The position numbers and the translations under genes were made by a program. This document shows, piece by piece, positions 49,453 to 58,134 of a stretch of 64,000 bases of DNA. Below the pieces are notes generated by a model that ran no database searches, had not been told where the DNA came from, and was given only the letters and a program-made list of their open reading frames with translations. Where the stretch lies: contig NZ_FNUJ01000002.1 of NCBI RefSeq assembly GCF_900107925.1, positions 248,001 through 312,000 on the forward strand, read 5' to 3'. The DNA is from Amycolatopsis pretoriensis (GTDB taxonomy: Bacteria; Actinomycetota; Actinomycetes; Mycobacteriales; Pseudonocardiaceae). Within the stretch, counting starts at the first letter, position 1. Each line of letters begins with the position of its first letter.

Positions 49453-50351
49453 GACGTCCTCCCGGCGACCTCGGCGGCGGTGGGCACGGCGGCTTGGGCG
49501 CCGGGTTTCGTGACGGCGAGCGCGCCGGCGACCGTCGCCCTCGTCGCGGCCGCGGGAAGGTCTTCGCCCTGTGCGAGCGCGGCCGCGAGGACGCCGCAGA
49601 AGGTGTCGCCGGCCCCGGTGGTGTCGACGACGTCGACGCGGATGCCGGGGATCCGCACGGGTTCGCGGTCGCGGCGGAGCACCACGCAGCCTTCGCCGCC
49701 GAGGGTGACGACGACCGCGGGCACGCGCGCGAGCAGCTTTTCGGGTTCGCCGGCGAGATCGGCGGCCTCGTGTTCGTTGACGACGAGCAGGTCGAGGACC
49801 TCCCAGAGCGATCCGGGTAGCTCGCGGGCCGGTGCGGCGTTGAGGATCATGGTGGCCTCGGGCCGCTTGGCCGCGGCGGCGGCCGCGACGACGTCGAGAG
49901 GGATTTCGAGCTGGGCGAGCACGACATCGGCTTCGGCGATGCGGTCGGCTTGCGCCGGGCCGATCTTGACGTGGTCGTTCGCCCCGGGCGCGACGACGAT
50001 GGCGTTCTCCCCGTCGGGAGCGACGGTGATGAAGGCGGTCCCGGTGGGCGCTTCGGCCCGTTCGACGAGGTCGGTCCGGACGCCGGCGCCGCCGAGGGAG
50101 ACGAGGAGGAGATCGGCGCCTTCGTCCTCGCCGAGGGCGCCGACGAAGGTGGTGTCGGCACCGCCGGCCAAGGCGGCGGCGACGGCTTGGTTGGCGCCTT
50201 TGCCGCCGGGGCTACGGCGGAGATGGTGGCCGAGGATGGTTTCCCCGGCTTTGGGCGGCCTCGGGACATCGACGGCGAGGTCGACGTTGGCCGAGCCGAC
50301 GACCACGACGCGCCCGGAGGCGGTGGGGTCGGGTACTGGGCGGCCGGTCAT
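49449..50351 (-). CDS. Ribokinase-like PfkB family sugar kinase
   Basis: A 300-residue PfkB kinase: VVVVGSANVDLAVDVPRPPKAGETI and RRSPGGKGANQAVAAA are signature 1, and DTTGAGDTFCGVLAAALAQG is the ATP/anion-hole signature with the catalytic Asp. The GGKGANQA stretch is as in ribokinases. It would phosphorylate ribose or a close pentose freed by the two ADP-ribosylglycohydrolase-family enzymes next door. It overlaps both neighbours by 4 bases. Confidence 0.88.
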   Translation of the reverse strand: MTGRPVPDPTASGRVVVVGSANVDLAVDVPRPPKAGETILGHHLRRSPGGKGANQAVAAALAGGADTTFVGALGEDEGADLLLVSLGGAGVRTDLVERAEAPTGTAFITVAPDGENAIVVAPGANDHVKIGPAQADRIAEADVVLAQLEIPLDVVAAAAAAKRPEATMILNAAPARELPGSLWEVLDLLVVNEHEAADLAGEPEKLLARVPAVVVTLGGEGCVVLRRDREPVRIPGIRVDVVDTTGAGDTFCGVLAAALAQGEDLPAAATRATVAGALAVTKPGAQAAVPTAAEVAGRTS

Positions 50352-51640
50352 CGTCCACCCTCCGCCAGCGCCGCCGTGCGGGCCGCCAGCTCCGCGATCC
50401 GCCTCTCCCCGCCCGGCAGCGAGGTCGCGATCCGCCCGTCCAGGGGCTTGGCCCAGTACTCGTCCACGCCACCCAACGCGCCGACCACTCCGCCGACCGT
50501 CGCGGCCGCGGAGTCCGTGTCCCACCCCGCCGTCACCGCGATCGAGATACTCCGCCCGAAATCTCCCGCGCCCGCCGCGAGCGCGTACGCGATCACCGCC
50601 GCGTTGTTCAGCACGTGCACCCAATGCAGGTGCCCATAGGCCTCGTGCACCCGGTCGAGTCCACTCGCGACATCCCCCGACGAAGCCACCGAGCGTCCGA
50701 AATGGACCGCCTTCGCCAAGTCACAGCCGGCCGGGAGCACCGTCGAAGCCGCGTCGAGCACCTCGTCCACCGTGTCGCACACCATCGCCGCCGACGCCAG
50801 CGCCGCCGCCCACATCGCGCCGTACACGCCGTTGCGCGTGTGGCTCAGCCGCGCGTCCGTCCACGCCAGCCGGGCCGCCGAAACCACGTCGCCCGGGGAC
50901 ACCCAGCCGAACACGTCCGCCCGGATCAACGCGCCGATCCACTCGCGGAACGGGTTGTGGTGGGTCGCCGTGCCGGGACGCGCGTCCAGGAGGTTGCGGT
51001 ACGCCGCGCGCTCCGCCGTGAACACCCGTCCGGCCGGCAGGTTGTCCAGCCACAGCTGACCGACGTCCTCCGTCGTGAACGCCCGGCCGTGCGCCTCCAG
51101 CAACGACAACGCCAGCATGGGGTAGTTGAGGTCGTCGTCCTCGGGCATCCCGTCGATGTTCTCTTCCAGCGACGTCGGCGCCGACCGGCGGTTCCACGGC
51201 CACCGCGCGGCGACGTCGGCCGGCAGCCCGGCCGCGGTGAACCACCGGTCGAGCGGCCACCGCCCGGTCGCCCGCAGGATCTCCTCGATGCCCTCGCGCG
51301 GGATCTTCTCCACGGGCTTGCCGAGCAGGCATCCGGCAGCCCGGCCGGTCCACGCGTCCAGCTCACGCCCCCGCGACCCGCGCGGCAGCGACGCCGCCGC
51401 GGGCAGCTCCAGCGCGTCCCACGAGGGATCGGCGGGAGGCGCGCCCAGCGAGTCCAGCAGTTCCCGCGCGAGAGAACGCAGTGCGGGCATGGCGGGACCC
51501 GCGCCGCTCACCGCCGGCACCGGCGAGCCGCCCGCCGCGATCCACCGCTCCCGCACCGCCGTGACGTCCGTGCCTTCGGCGGCGGACTGCACCAGCTCGT
51601 GCGGCAGCAGGTCCTCCGGCTGGGCCCAGGTCAGCCTCAC
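50348..51640 (-). CDS. ADP-ribosylglycohydrolase family protein (divergent metal site)
   Basis: A 430-residue ADPRH-family protein with a 100-residue N-terminal extension. Core motifs: GRAAGCLLGKPVEKI (normally GDALG...E), EDDDLNYPMLALSLLE in place of the usual TDDT motif, and VTAGWDTDSAAATVGGVVGALGG, which keeps the DTDS metal motif. The family breaks ribosyl N- or O-glycosidic bonds in a dinuclear Mg site. The altered second motif suggests a different glycoside than ADP-ribose. GTG 51640 overlaps the second ADPRH gene's stop. Confidence 0.84.
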   Translation of the reverse strand: MRLTWAQPEDLLPHELVQSAAEGTDVTAVRERWIAAGGSPVPAVSGAGPAMPALRSLARELLDSLGAPPADPSWDALELPAAASLPRGSRGRELDAWTGRAAGCLLGKPVEKIPREGIEEILRATGRWPLDRWFTAAGLPADVAARWPWNRRSAPTSLEENIDGMPEDDDLNYPMLALSLLEAHGRAFTTEDVGQLWLDNLPAGRVFTAERAAYRNLLDARPGTATHHNPFREWIGALIRADVFGWVSPGDVVSAARLAWTDARLSHTRNGVYGAMWAAALASAAMVCDTVDEVLDAASTVLPAGCDLAKAVHFGRSVASSGDVASGLDRVHEAYGHLHWVHVLNNAAVIAYALAAGAGDFGRSISIAVTAGWDTDSAAATVGGVVGALGGVDEYWAKPLDGRIATSLPGGERRIAELAARTAALAEGGR

Positions 51641-52791
51641 GCCGTCGCCTCCAGGAACTCGGCCCGCGCCGCGGCCCGCTCCCGGTCGGCCTTCAGGATG
51701 TCCGCGGCCGCCGAGGCCAGCAGGTGCCCGGTCTCCCGCAGGTCCATCCGGCTGGCGTCGCCGATCTCGTCGACCCACTCGGCCGGCACGACCGCCGTCC
51801 CGCCGAGGCCGGCGCACACCGCGCCCGCCATCACGGCGATCGAGTCCGCGTCCCGGCCGTAGTTGACGGCGGCGAGCACCGCGCCCCGGAAGTCGCCCCG
51901 GTGCGCGAGCACGAACGCCAGCGCGGCCGGCAGCTCCTCGATGGACTTGGTCCGCGACGGGCGCCGCGCGTCCATCGACATCTCCCGGTAGTGCGGCCCG
52001 ACCGAGTCGAACGGCGCGACGGTCTCGCGGACGAGAGCCGCCAACGCGCGTTCTTCCCCGTCGGTGGCCGGGGGAACGGACCGGCCACCGAACGTTTCCA
52101 CGACCGCGCGCAGGGCTGCCGCGGTCCCGTCGTGGGCCACGTCCAGCGCGGCCCGGACGACGTCGTCGAGCGACGCGCCCGGGGCGACACTGGCCGCCAC
52201 CATCGCGGCGAGCACGCCCGCCGCCTCCCGGCCGTAGCTGGACTGGTGCGCGCCGGTGAGGTCGATCGCCTCGGCGTAGGCCGCCCGCGGGTCGCCCGCG
52301 TTGACGACGCCCACCGGGGCGACGTACATCGCCGCGCCGCAGTTGACCACGTTGCCCACGCCGGCTTCGCGCGGATCGACGTGTCCATAGTGGAGTCTCG
52401 CGACGATCCACTTCTCGGCCAGGAAGACCCGCTGCAGCAGCAACGCGGTCGACTCCAGCTCCGGCACCCAGCGCGGCTCGCCGATCATCAGCGGCACCAG
52501 GTCCTCGGCCATCGCGTACGCGTCGAGGTGCGCGCGGCGCTTCGCGTACACCTCGACGAGCGCCCGCGTCATGAGCGTGTCGTCGGTGATGTGCCCGTCG
52601 CCCTTGTGGTACGGCGCGATCGGCCGCGCGGTCCGCCAGTCCGGGTACCACGGCCCGACGACACCGGTCACCCGGCCGCCGTGGCGCTCTTCGATCTGCT
52701 CCGGGGTCCACCCTTCGGTGGCGCCGCCGAGGGCGTCCCCGACGGCCGCACCGGTGATCACCGCGACGGCCCGGTCTTGAAGCCAGGTCAC
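51637..52791 (-). CDS. ADP-ribosylglycohydrolase family protein (canonical motifs)
   Basis: A 384-residue ADPRH-family hydrolase: AAVGDALGGATEG near the N-terminus, GHITDDTLMTRALVEVY (TDD metal ligands) and NYGRDADSIAVMAGAVCAGLGG (D-x-D-S). No signal peptide, so cytoplasmic. It should cleave a ribosyl bond of a compound brought in by the ABC transporter. GTG 52791 is preferred to the TTG one codon upstream because AGGAG is 7 bases from it. Two paralogues in tandem suggest two linkages or two substrates. Confidence 0.86.
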   Translation of the reverse strand: MTWLQDRAVAVITGAAVGDALGGATEGWTPEQIEERHGGRVTGVVGPWYPDWRTARPIAPYHKGDGHITDDTLMTRALVEVYAKRRAHLDAYAMAEDLVPLMIGEPRWVPELESTALLLQRVFLAEKWIVARLHYGHVDPREAGVGNVVNCGAAMYVAPVGVVNAGDPRAAYAEAIDLTGAHQSSYGREAAGVLAAMVAASVAPGASLDDVVRAALDVAHDGTAAALRAVVETFGGRSVPPATDGEERALAALVRETVAPFDSVGPHYREMSMDARRPSRTKSIEELPAALAFVLAHRGDFRGAVLAAVNYGRDADSIAVMAGAVCAGLGGTAVVPAEWVDEIGDASRMDLRETGHLLASAAADILKADRERAAARAEFLEATA

Positions 52792-52804
52792 CAATCCGCT
52801 CCTG

Positions 52805-54085
52805 TCACTTGCTGACGCTCTTCCAGCCGTCCTCGAGCTGCTTCGCGAGGCCGCCGGCGTCGATCTTCTGCCCGAGGAACTGCTGGTACGCCGGGGTCGC
52901 GACGGTGTCCTTCCACTGCGCGTACTTGCCGGCGAACAGGTAGGGGGCCGAGGTCAGGTACTCCCCCGACGCGAGGATTTCCCGCCAGCCGTTCTTCCCG
53001 CCGAGCTTGGTGGTCAGCGCCTGCCGCGCGGACGTCGTCGGCGGGATCAGCGCGTCGGCCTCGTTGATCGCCGCGAGGTTTTCGGTGCTGGTGAAGAAGT
53101 CGACGAACTCGGCTGCCTCCTTGACGTGGCCCGAATCCTTGTTGACCGACAGCGTCTGCGGGTTGGCGGCCTGCGCCGGCCCGGCCGAGCCGGCCAGCGG
53201 CGGCAGCACGACCCAGTCGAAGCCCTTCGGCGCGTCCTTCGCGATGTTGGCGGCCTGGTACGAACCCTGCACGGTCATCGCGATCTGTCCCGCGTAGAAC
53301 GGCGCGAGCGCCTTGGTGCCGGACTGGGTCAGCGTGACCGGGAGGATCGAGTGGTCCTGGTGCGCCATCGCGTCGACGAGCTGCGGCAGCGCCTGCTCGC
53401 CCGGGCCGACGCTGAGCTGCGCCTTGTCCCCGGTGCCTTCGAAGTACTTGCCGCCGAAGCCGGGGGCCAGCGCGACGAACGCCGCCGTCGGGCTCGACAG
53501 GCCCCAGCCGAGGCCGAACTTGCCGTCCTTCGTGGTCGCCTTCGCGATGTCGCGCAGCTGGTCCCAGGACATCGTGGCACCGGTCGGGATCGTGACGCCG
53601 GCCTGCTGCAGCTGAGTCTTGTTCGCGAAGACCACATAGGACTGCAGCTCGGTGGGGACGGCGATCACCTTGCCGTCGACCGTCACCGAGTCCAGGACGC
53701 CCTTCGGGATGTCCGCGCGCTTGGCCTCCGGCAGGTACTGCGAGAGGTCCGCGAGGTAGCCGTCGGTGGCGAAGGGCGCGATGCCGGCGGCTTCGTAGTG
53801 CACGATGTCCGGCGCGCTGCCCGCGTTGAACTGGGTGATCAGCTTGTCGTAGACGCCGTCCCAGCCCGCCTGGACGATCTTGACCTGCGTGTCCGGGTGG
53901 GCCTTGTTCCAGTCGCCGACGATCTTCTGCGTCGCGGCGATGGCGGCGGGCTGGTCCGAAAGGGACTGGAAGGTCAGGGTGACGGGCCCGTTCCCGCCGT
54001 CCCCGCTTCCGCCGCTCCCGCACGCGGTGAGCAGCAGGCCGGCCACCGTCAGTGCGGCGGCGGCGATCATGCGTCGTGTCTTCAT
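52805..54085 (-). CDS. Sugar ABC transporter substrate-binding lipoprotein (family 1)
   Basis: A 426-residue lipoprotein: signal peptide with lipobox LTAC, then a family-1 extracellular fold (VTLTFQSLSDQPAAIAATQK, FNAGSAPDIVHYEAAGIAPFA, FYAGQIAMTVQGSYQAANIA). It binds a sugar or glycoside for the two downstream-type permeases upstream in the operon. The ATPase is not encoded in the operon, so a shared MsiK-like ATPase is expected, as in many actinomycete sugar importers. Confidence 0.9.
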   Translation of the reverse strand: MKTRRMIAAAALTVAGLLLTACGSGGSGDGGNGPVTLTFQSLSDQPAAIAATQKIVGDWNKAHPDTQVKIVQAGWDGVYDKLITQFNAGSAPDIVHYEAAGIAPFATDGYLADLSQYLPEAKRADIPKGVLDSVTVDGKVIAVPTELQSYVVFANKTQLQQAGVTIPTGATMSWDQLRDIAKATTKDGKFGLGWGLSSPTAAFVALAPGFGGKYFEGTGDKAQLSVGPGEQALPQLVDAMAHQDHSILPVTLTQSGTKALAPFYAGQIAMTVQGSYQAANIAKDAPKGFDWVVLPPLAGSAGPAQAANPQTLSVNKDSGHVKEAAEFVDFFTSTENLAAINEADALIPPTTSARQALTTKLGGKNGWREILASGEYLTSAPYLFAGKYAQWKDTVATPAYQQFLGQKIDAGGLAKQLEDGWKSVSK

Positions 54086-54116
54086 CGACCGACCTTTCGA
54101 GTGTTCCTTGGTGGGT

Positions 54117-54944
54117 TCATCCCTTCACCGCCCCGGCCATCAGGCCGCTGGTGAGCTTCCGGCGCAGGATGCCGAAGAAGACGATGCTGGGGATGGCGGC
54201 GAGCACGGCGCCCGCGGCGAGCGGGCCGAGGGCGACCTTGCCCTCGCCGCCGACGAACATGTTGAGCGTGATGGGCAGGGTGTAGTTCTCCGGTGACTGC
54301 AACAGCACCAGCGCGAAGAAGAATTCGTTCCACGACGAGACGAAGCTGAACATCGCGGTCGCGACGACGCCGGGAGCGAGCAGCGGGAAGACGATCGAGC
54401 GCAGCACTGTCAGCCGGCTCGCGCCGTCCATCGCCCCGGCTTCCTCGAGCTCCACCGGGATCGCGGAGACGTAACCCTGCAGCATCCACAGGGCGAACGG
54501 CAGCATGTACGTCGTGTGCACGAGCGTCAGGCCGACGAGGTTGTCGGCCAAGCCGAGCGTCCGCAGGATCAGGAACAGCGGCAGGATGATCAGCACGACC
54601 GGGAACACCTGGCTGACCAGGATCCAGCCGACGCCGGCGGCGCGCACCTTCCCCTTGAGCCGCGCGAGGACGTAGGCCGCGGGCACGGCGACCACGACCG
54701 ACAGCGCGGTCGAGGCGAGCGCGACGATCAGGCTGTTGGCCGCGGACCGGACCAGGCCCTGCTTGTTCAGCGCCTCGGTGTAGTTGTCCCAGTGCCACTC
54801 GCTCGGCAGCAGGCTGACCGTCAGCGAATTCAGCTCGCCCGACGACTTGACCGACGCGGAAATCAGCCACAGCAACGGAAAGCCGAGGAACAGGATGTAG
54901 AGCGCGAGGGCCACGTACTGGGCCGGGCGCACGAGAACCCGCAT
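54117..54944 (-). CDS. Carbohydrate ABC transporter permease (MalG-like)
   Basis: A 275-residue permease with six hydrophobic helices and the EAA loop EEAGAMDGASRLTVLRSIVFPLLAPG. N-terminal QYVALALYILFLGFPLLWLISASVK is typical of CUT1 MalG-type subunits. It forms the channel with the MalF-like protein upstream, whose stop shares one base with this ATG (TGATG). Confidence 0.9.
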   Translation of the reverse strand: MRVLVRPAQYVALALYILFLGFPLLWLISASVKSSGELNSLTVSLLPSEWHWDNYTEALNKQGLVRSAANSLIVALASTALSVVVAVPAAYVLARLKGKVRAAGVGWILVSQVFPVVLIILPLFLILRTLGLADNLVGLTLVHTTYMLPFALWMLQGYVSAIPVELEEAGAMDGASRLTVLRSIVFPLLAPGVVATAMFSFVSSWNEFFFALVLLQSPENYTLPITLNMFVGGEGKVALGPLAAGAVLAAIPSIVFFGILRRKLTSGLMAGAVKG

Positions 54945-55888
54945 CAGCGCCCCTTCCCGGCGGTGCGGTCGTCGCGGAACTGCGACCGCAGGTAGACGGC
55001 GAGGATGAGCACGACCACGACGACGAGCACCAGGCCCATCGCGGCGGCGTAGCCGATCTCGCGGTTCTTGAAGGCTTCGAGGTAGATGAACAGCACCGGC
55101 ACCATCGTCTTGCCGCCCGGTCCGCCCGCGGTGAGCACGTAGACCAGCGAGAACGAGTTGAAGTTCCAGATGAAGTTCAGCGACGTGATCGACGTGACGA
55201 TCGGGCGCAGGCTCGGCCAGGTGACCGCGGTGAACCGCCGCCACGCGCCGGCACCGTCCACAGAGGCCGCTTCGTGCAGTTCGGCCGGGATCTGCTGCAG
55301 GCCGGCCAGGAGTGTCACGGTCGTCTGCGGCATGCCGACCCAGACGCCGACGACGATCACCGCGGGCAGCGCGACCGAGAAGTCGCCGAGCCAGTTGATG
55401 TCGTCGGGCAGGCCGACGCTGCCGAGGAAGGCGTTGAGCGGGCCGCCGTTGGCGGAGTAGATCATCTGCCACATGATCGCCACGACGACCGGCGGCATCG
55501 CCCACGGCACGAGCGCGAGCACCCGCGTCAAACCCTGCAGCCGCAGACCGGAGTTGAGCAGCAGCGCGAGGCCCATCGCGGCGGCCAGCTGCAGCAGCGT
55601 CACGCCGACGGTCCAGATCATGCCGATCCGCAGCGAATCCCAGAACAGGTCGTTGCCGACGAGCTTGGTGAAGTTGTCGACGCCGGCGAAGCCGTAGTCC
55701 GGGTGCCGCACGAGCCGCGCGTCGGTGAAGGCGAGGAAGATCCCGACGACCAGCGGGGCGACGCTGAGCACGAGGATCGGGATCAGCGACGGCAACACGA
55801 GCGCGATCGCTTCTCGCCGCCGCGTGCGGGCCAGCACGGGCTTCTTCTTCCCGGCCGGGGGCGCCGGGCGGGTCAGGGTCGCCGTCAC
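54944..55888 (-). CDS. Carbohydrate ABC transporter permease (MalF-like)
   Basis: A 314-residue permease with six helices and the EAA loop HEAASVDGAGAWRRFTAVTWPSLRP. The basic N-terminal stretch (GKKKPVLARTRRRE) before helix 1 is common in CUT1 MalF-type subunits. The GTG at 55888 overlaps the LacI stop by 4 bases, which ties the repressor and transporter genes together. Confidence 0.9.
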   Translation of the reverse strand: MTATLTRPAPPAGKKKPVLARTRRREAIALVLPSLIPILVLSVAPLVVGIFLAFTDARLVRHPDYGFAGVDNFTKLVGNDLFWDSLRIGMIWTVGVTLLQLAAAMGLALLLNSGLRLQGLTRVLALVPWAMPPVVVAIMWQMIYSANGGPLNAFLGSVGLPDDINWLGDFSVALPAVIVVGVWVGMPQTTVTLLAGLQQIPAELHEAASVDGAGAWRRFTAVTWPSLRPIVTSITSLNFIWNFNSFSLVYVLTAGGPGGKTMVPVLFIYLEAFKNREIGYAAAMGLVLVVVVVLILAVYLRSQFRDDRTAGKGR

Positions 55889-56889
55889 GGCGCACCTCCG
55901 GTCGACTCGCGCACCATCAGCTCCGGGCCGACGGCGATCTGCTGCGCGGCGTCGTCCGGGTCGTCGGCGAGCCGGAGCATGATCCGGGCCGCGGCGCGCC
56001 CGCGTTCGGTCGAGCCGAGGGACACGCTGGTCAGGCTGGGCTGGAAGACCCGGCCGAGCTCGGTGTCGTCCATGCCGGTGATCGCAACGTCGCCGGGCAC
56101 CGACAGGCCCTGTTCCCGCACGGCCCGGATGGCCCCGATGGCGAGCAGGTCGTTGGCGGCGACGAGCGCGTCGAGCCGGCCGCGGGCGAGCAGTTCGCGC
56201 GCGGCGTCGAGCCCGGCGGTGACGGTGAAGTCGGCGGCGACCTCCTGGTCGGTCCGCTCGAAGGCGATGGTTTCGGTGGCGGCGTCGAACCCGCGCTGGC
56301 GGGCGGCGCCGGGCGTGGTGTCGAGCGGCCCGTTGAGGAACCCGACCCGCCGTCGGCCGAGGTCGTGCAGGTGGCGGACGGCCGCGCCGATCCCGCCGGC
56401 GGAGTCCGTGGAGACGGAGCTGATGCCCCGGTCGTCCAGCGCCCGCCCGATGACGACAACGGGGACGGGGGCCTGCTGGATCTCTTCGATGAGCCGGTCG
56501 TCGGTGCGCAGCGGGCTGACGATCATGCCGTCGACGAAGCCGCTGTTGAGGCTGCGGACGAGCTCGGTGGTCGAGGTGGCGGTGTCCCCGGTGGACATGA
56601 CGACGACCCGGTACCCGTGCGGCGCGAGGACTTCGTGGATGGCCCGCATCATTTCGACGTAGACGGGGTTCCCGATGTCGGCGACGGCAAAGGCGACCTG
56701 AAAGGTCTTCTTGAGCCGCAGCGACCGCCCGATGGCATCGACGCTGTAGCCGAGCGCGACGGCGGCAGCGCGAACGCGCTCGACCATGGCCGGACTGGCA
56801 CCAGTGCCGTGCAGGGCGCGCGAGGTCGAGGCCAGGGAGACCCCGGCCCGCTCGGCGACCTGGAGCAGCGTGGCCCGTGTTGACGTCAT
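55885..56889 (-). CDS. LacI family transcriptional repressor
   Basis: A 334-residue LacI/GalR protein: helix-turn-helix TLLQVAERAGVSLASTSRAL, hinge helix ALGYSVDAIGRSL, and a periplasmic-binding-protein-like effector domain (IGNPVYVEMMRAIHEVLA, ALVAANDLLAIGAIRAV, ITGMDDTELGRVFQPSLTSV). It is the first gene of the ten-gene operon and is flanked upstream by two identical palindromes, so it most likely represses the whole operon until a sugar-type inducer appears. Confidence 0.9.
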   Translation of the reverse strand: MTSTRATLLQVAERAGVSLASTSRALHGTGASPAMVERVRAAAVALGYSVDAIGRSLRLKKTFQVAFAVADIGNPVYVEMMRAIHEVLAPHGYRVVVMSTGDTATSTTELVRSLNSGFVDGMIVSPLRTDDRLIEEIQQAPVPVVVIGRALDDRGISSVSTDSAGGIGAAVRHLHDLGRRRVGFLNGPLDTTPGAARQRGFDAATETIAFERTDQEVAADFTVTAGLDAARELLARGRLDALVAANDLLAIGAIRAVREQGLSVPGDVAITGMDDTELGRVFQPSLTSVSLGSTERGRAAARIMLRLADDPDDAAQQIAVGPELMVRESTGGAP

Positions 56890-56911
56890 CGGCTACCTCG
56901 GGGTGCGGTTT

Positions 56912-56957
56912 TGGAAACGTTTCCAGGTGCGGAAGACGGTGTTGGAAACGTTTCCAA
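56912..56957. promoter_or_regulatory. Twin LacI-type operators
   Basis: The perfect palindrome TGGAAACGTTTCCA occurs twice, at 56912-56925 and 56943-56956 (the second extends to TTGGAAACGTTTCCAA), 31 bases apart, starting 23 bases upstream of the LacI gene. This is the classic half-site form of LacI/GalR regulators. The spacing would let two dimers bind on one face of the helix. Confidence 0.88.
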
Positions 56958-57285
56958 TCGGATTAATCCTGATACTGACACCGGGTCGACGCACGTGTCA
57001 ACACGGCACGGAGAGCGCGCGGGTGATTACGCGGGACGGCCAGGGCGGCGGAAGCGTGGCACGGCCAGTCAACCGGCGCGGCCGAGCAGCAGCGCGGGGT
57101 GCACGACGCCGGACGGCCGGATACGTGGCAAGCCGGAGCGGCAGCGCGGGACGGGGTGCCCGGCTCGCGCGCGAAGTCGGCCTCCGGGAGGTTGCGCCGG
57201 CCGCTCCCCGGAGTCGTTCGCGGCGCCCTCTCCCGCATCCTGATACGGCTGGCCGCGATGACCGGTATGCCCCGATAGTGGTCGG
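56958..57285. other. Gene-free intergenic stretch
   Basis: About 330 bases between the LacI operators and the alpha/beta hydrolase gene. Open frames exist only because of the high G+C and none shows a start with ribosome site and family-like product. One inverted repeat, TGACAC (56975-56980) against GTGTCA (56994-56999), is present near the operator end. Confidence 0.5.
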
Positions 57286-58134
57286 GTGCTCACTTCCCGT
57301 GCCCCGCTCACCCTGCCCCGGGCCGAACGGAGCGAGACGCGAGTGTCCTATCGGGATGCGCTCGTGGCTCCCCTGCCCGGGTACCGGCCGCTGCTGCTGG
57401 ACCTCGTCGTCCCGGCCGGGGGCGGGATTCACCCGGTCGTCGTCTACCTCTACGGCGGCGCGCCGGCGGCCGGGTCGCACAAGCACAGCCGGCTGGGCGA
57501 TCGCGTCACGGACCGGTTGGTGGCGGCCGGGTTCGGCGTCGCGCGGGCTCAGTACCGGCACGGGCGGGAGGCCCCCTTCCCCGCTCAGGTTCACGACGTC
57601 AAAGCCGCGGTCCGCTGGGTTCGCCACCACGCCGCCGAACTGGAACTCGACGCCGGCCGCGTTGCGGCGTGGGGACATTCGGCGGGTGCCTACCTCGCCG
57701 CCATGCTCGCGGTGACCGCCGACGATCCCGGCTTCGAAGGAGACCTGGGCATCACCGGCCCGTCGAGCCGCGTCGGCGCGGCGATCGCGTGGAGCCCGCC
57801 GACGGACTTCACGCGCATCCCGCCCCCGGCGGCGGGCTCACTGCTGCACAGCAGCGGTCACGACCCCCACGACTGGCTCCCCGGCCCGACTGCGAGCCCG
57901 CTGCTGCACGCGTCGGCGACCGCGGCGCCGCTGTTGCTGGCCCACGGCACCGACGACGCCGGGATCCCGATCGCCCACAGCGAAGCACTGGTCGCCGCCT
58001 ACTGGCGCGCCGGCGCCGACGCCGACTTGATCCGCCTGGACGGCGCGGGCCACTTCTACGGCGAGCGAAAGCTCGAGCAGGTGACCGACGCGGGAATCGC
58101 GTTCCTGCGCAACCACCTGAGCGGTTCCGGCTAG
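57286..58134 (+). CDS. Alpha/beta hydrolase (BD-FAE/esterase-lipase type)
   Basis: A 282-residue hydrolase. The nucleophile elbow is GHSAGA (about residue 131), the acid is expected in LLAHGTDDAGIPI, and the histidine in GAGHFYGE. The usual HGGG oxyanion motif reads YLYGGAPA here. The FPAQVHDVKAAVRWVRHHA segment is typical of esterases in this group. No signal peptide. GTG 57286 precedes a plausible short N-terminus. Substrate unknown. It ends 4 bases into the convergent lysozyme-like gene. Confidence 0.83.
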   Translation: MLTSRAPLTLPRAERSETRVSYRDALVAPLPGYRPLLLDLVVPAGGGIHPVVVYLYGGAPAAGSHKHSRLGDRVTDRLVAAGFGVARAQYRHGREAPFPAQVHDVKAAVRWVRHHAAELELDAGRVAAWGHSAGAYLAAMLAVTADDPGFEGDLGITGPSSRVGAAIAWSPPTDFTRIPPPAAGSLLHSSGHDPHDWLPGPTASPLLHASATAAPLLLAHGTDDAGIPIAHSEALVAAYWRAGADADLIRLDGAGHFYGERKLEQVTDAGIAFLRNHLSGSG

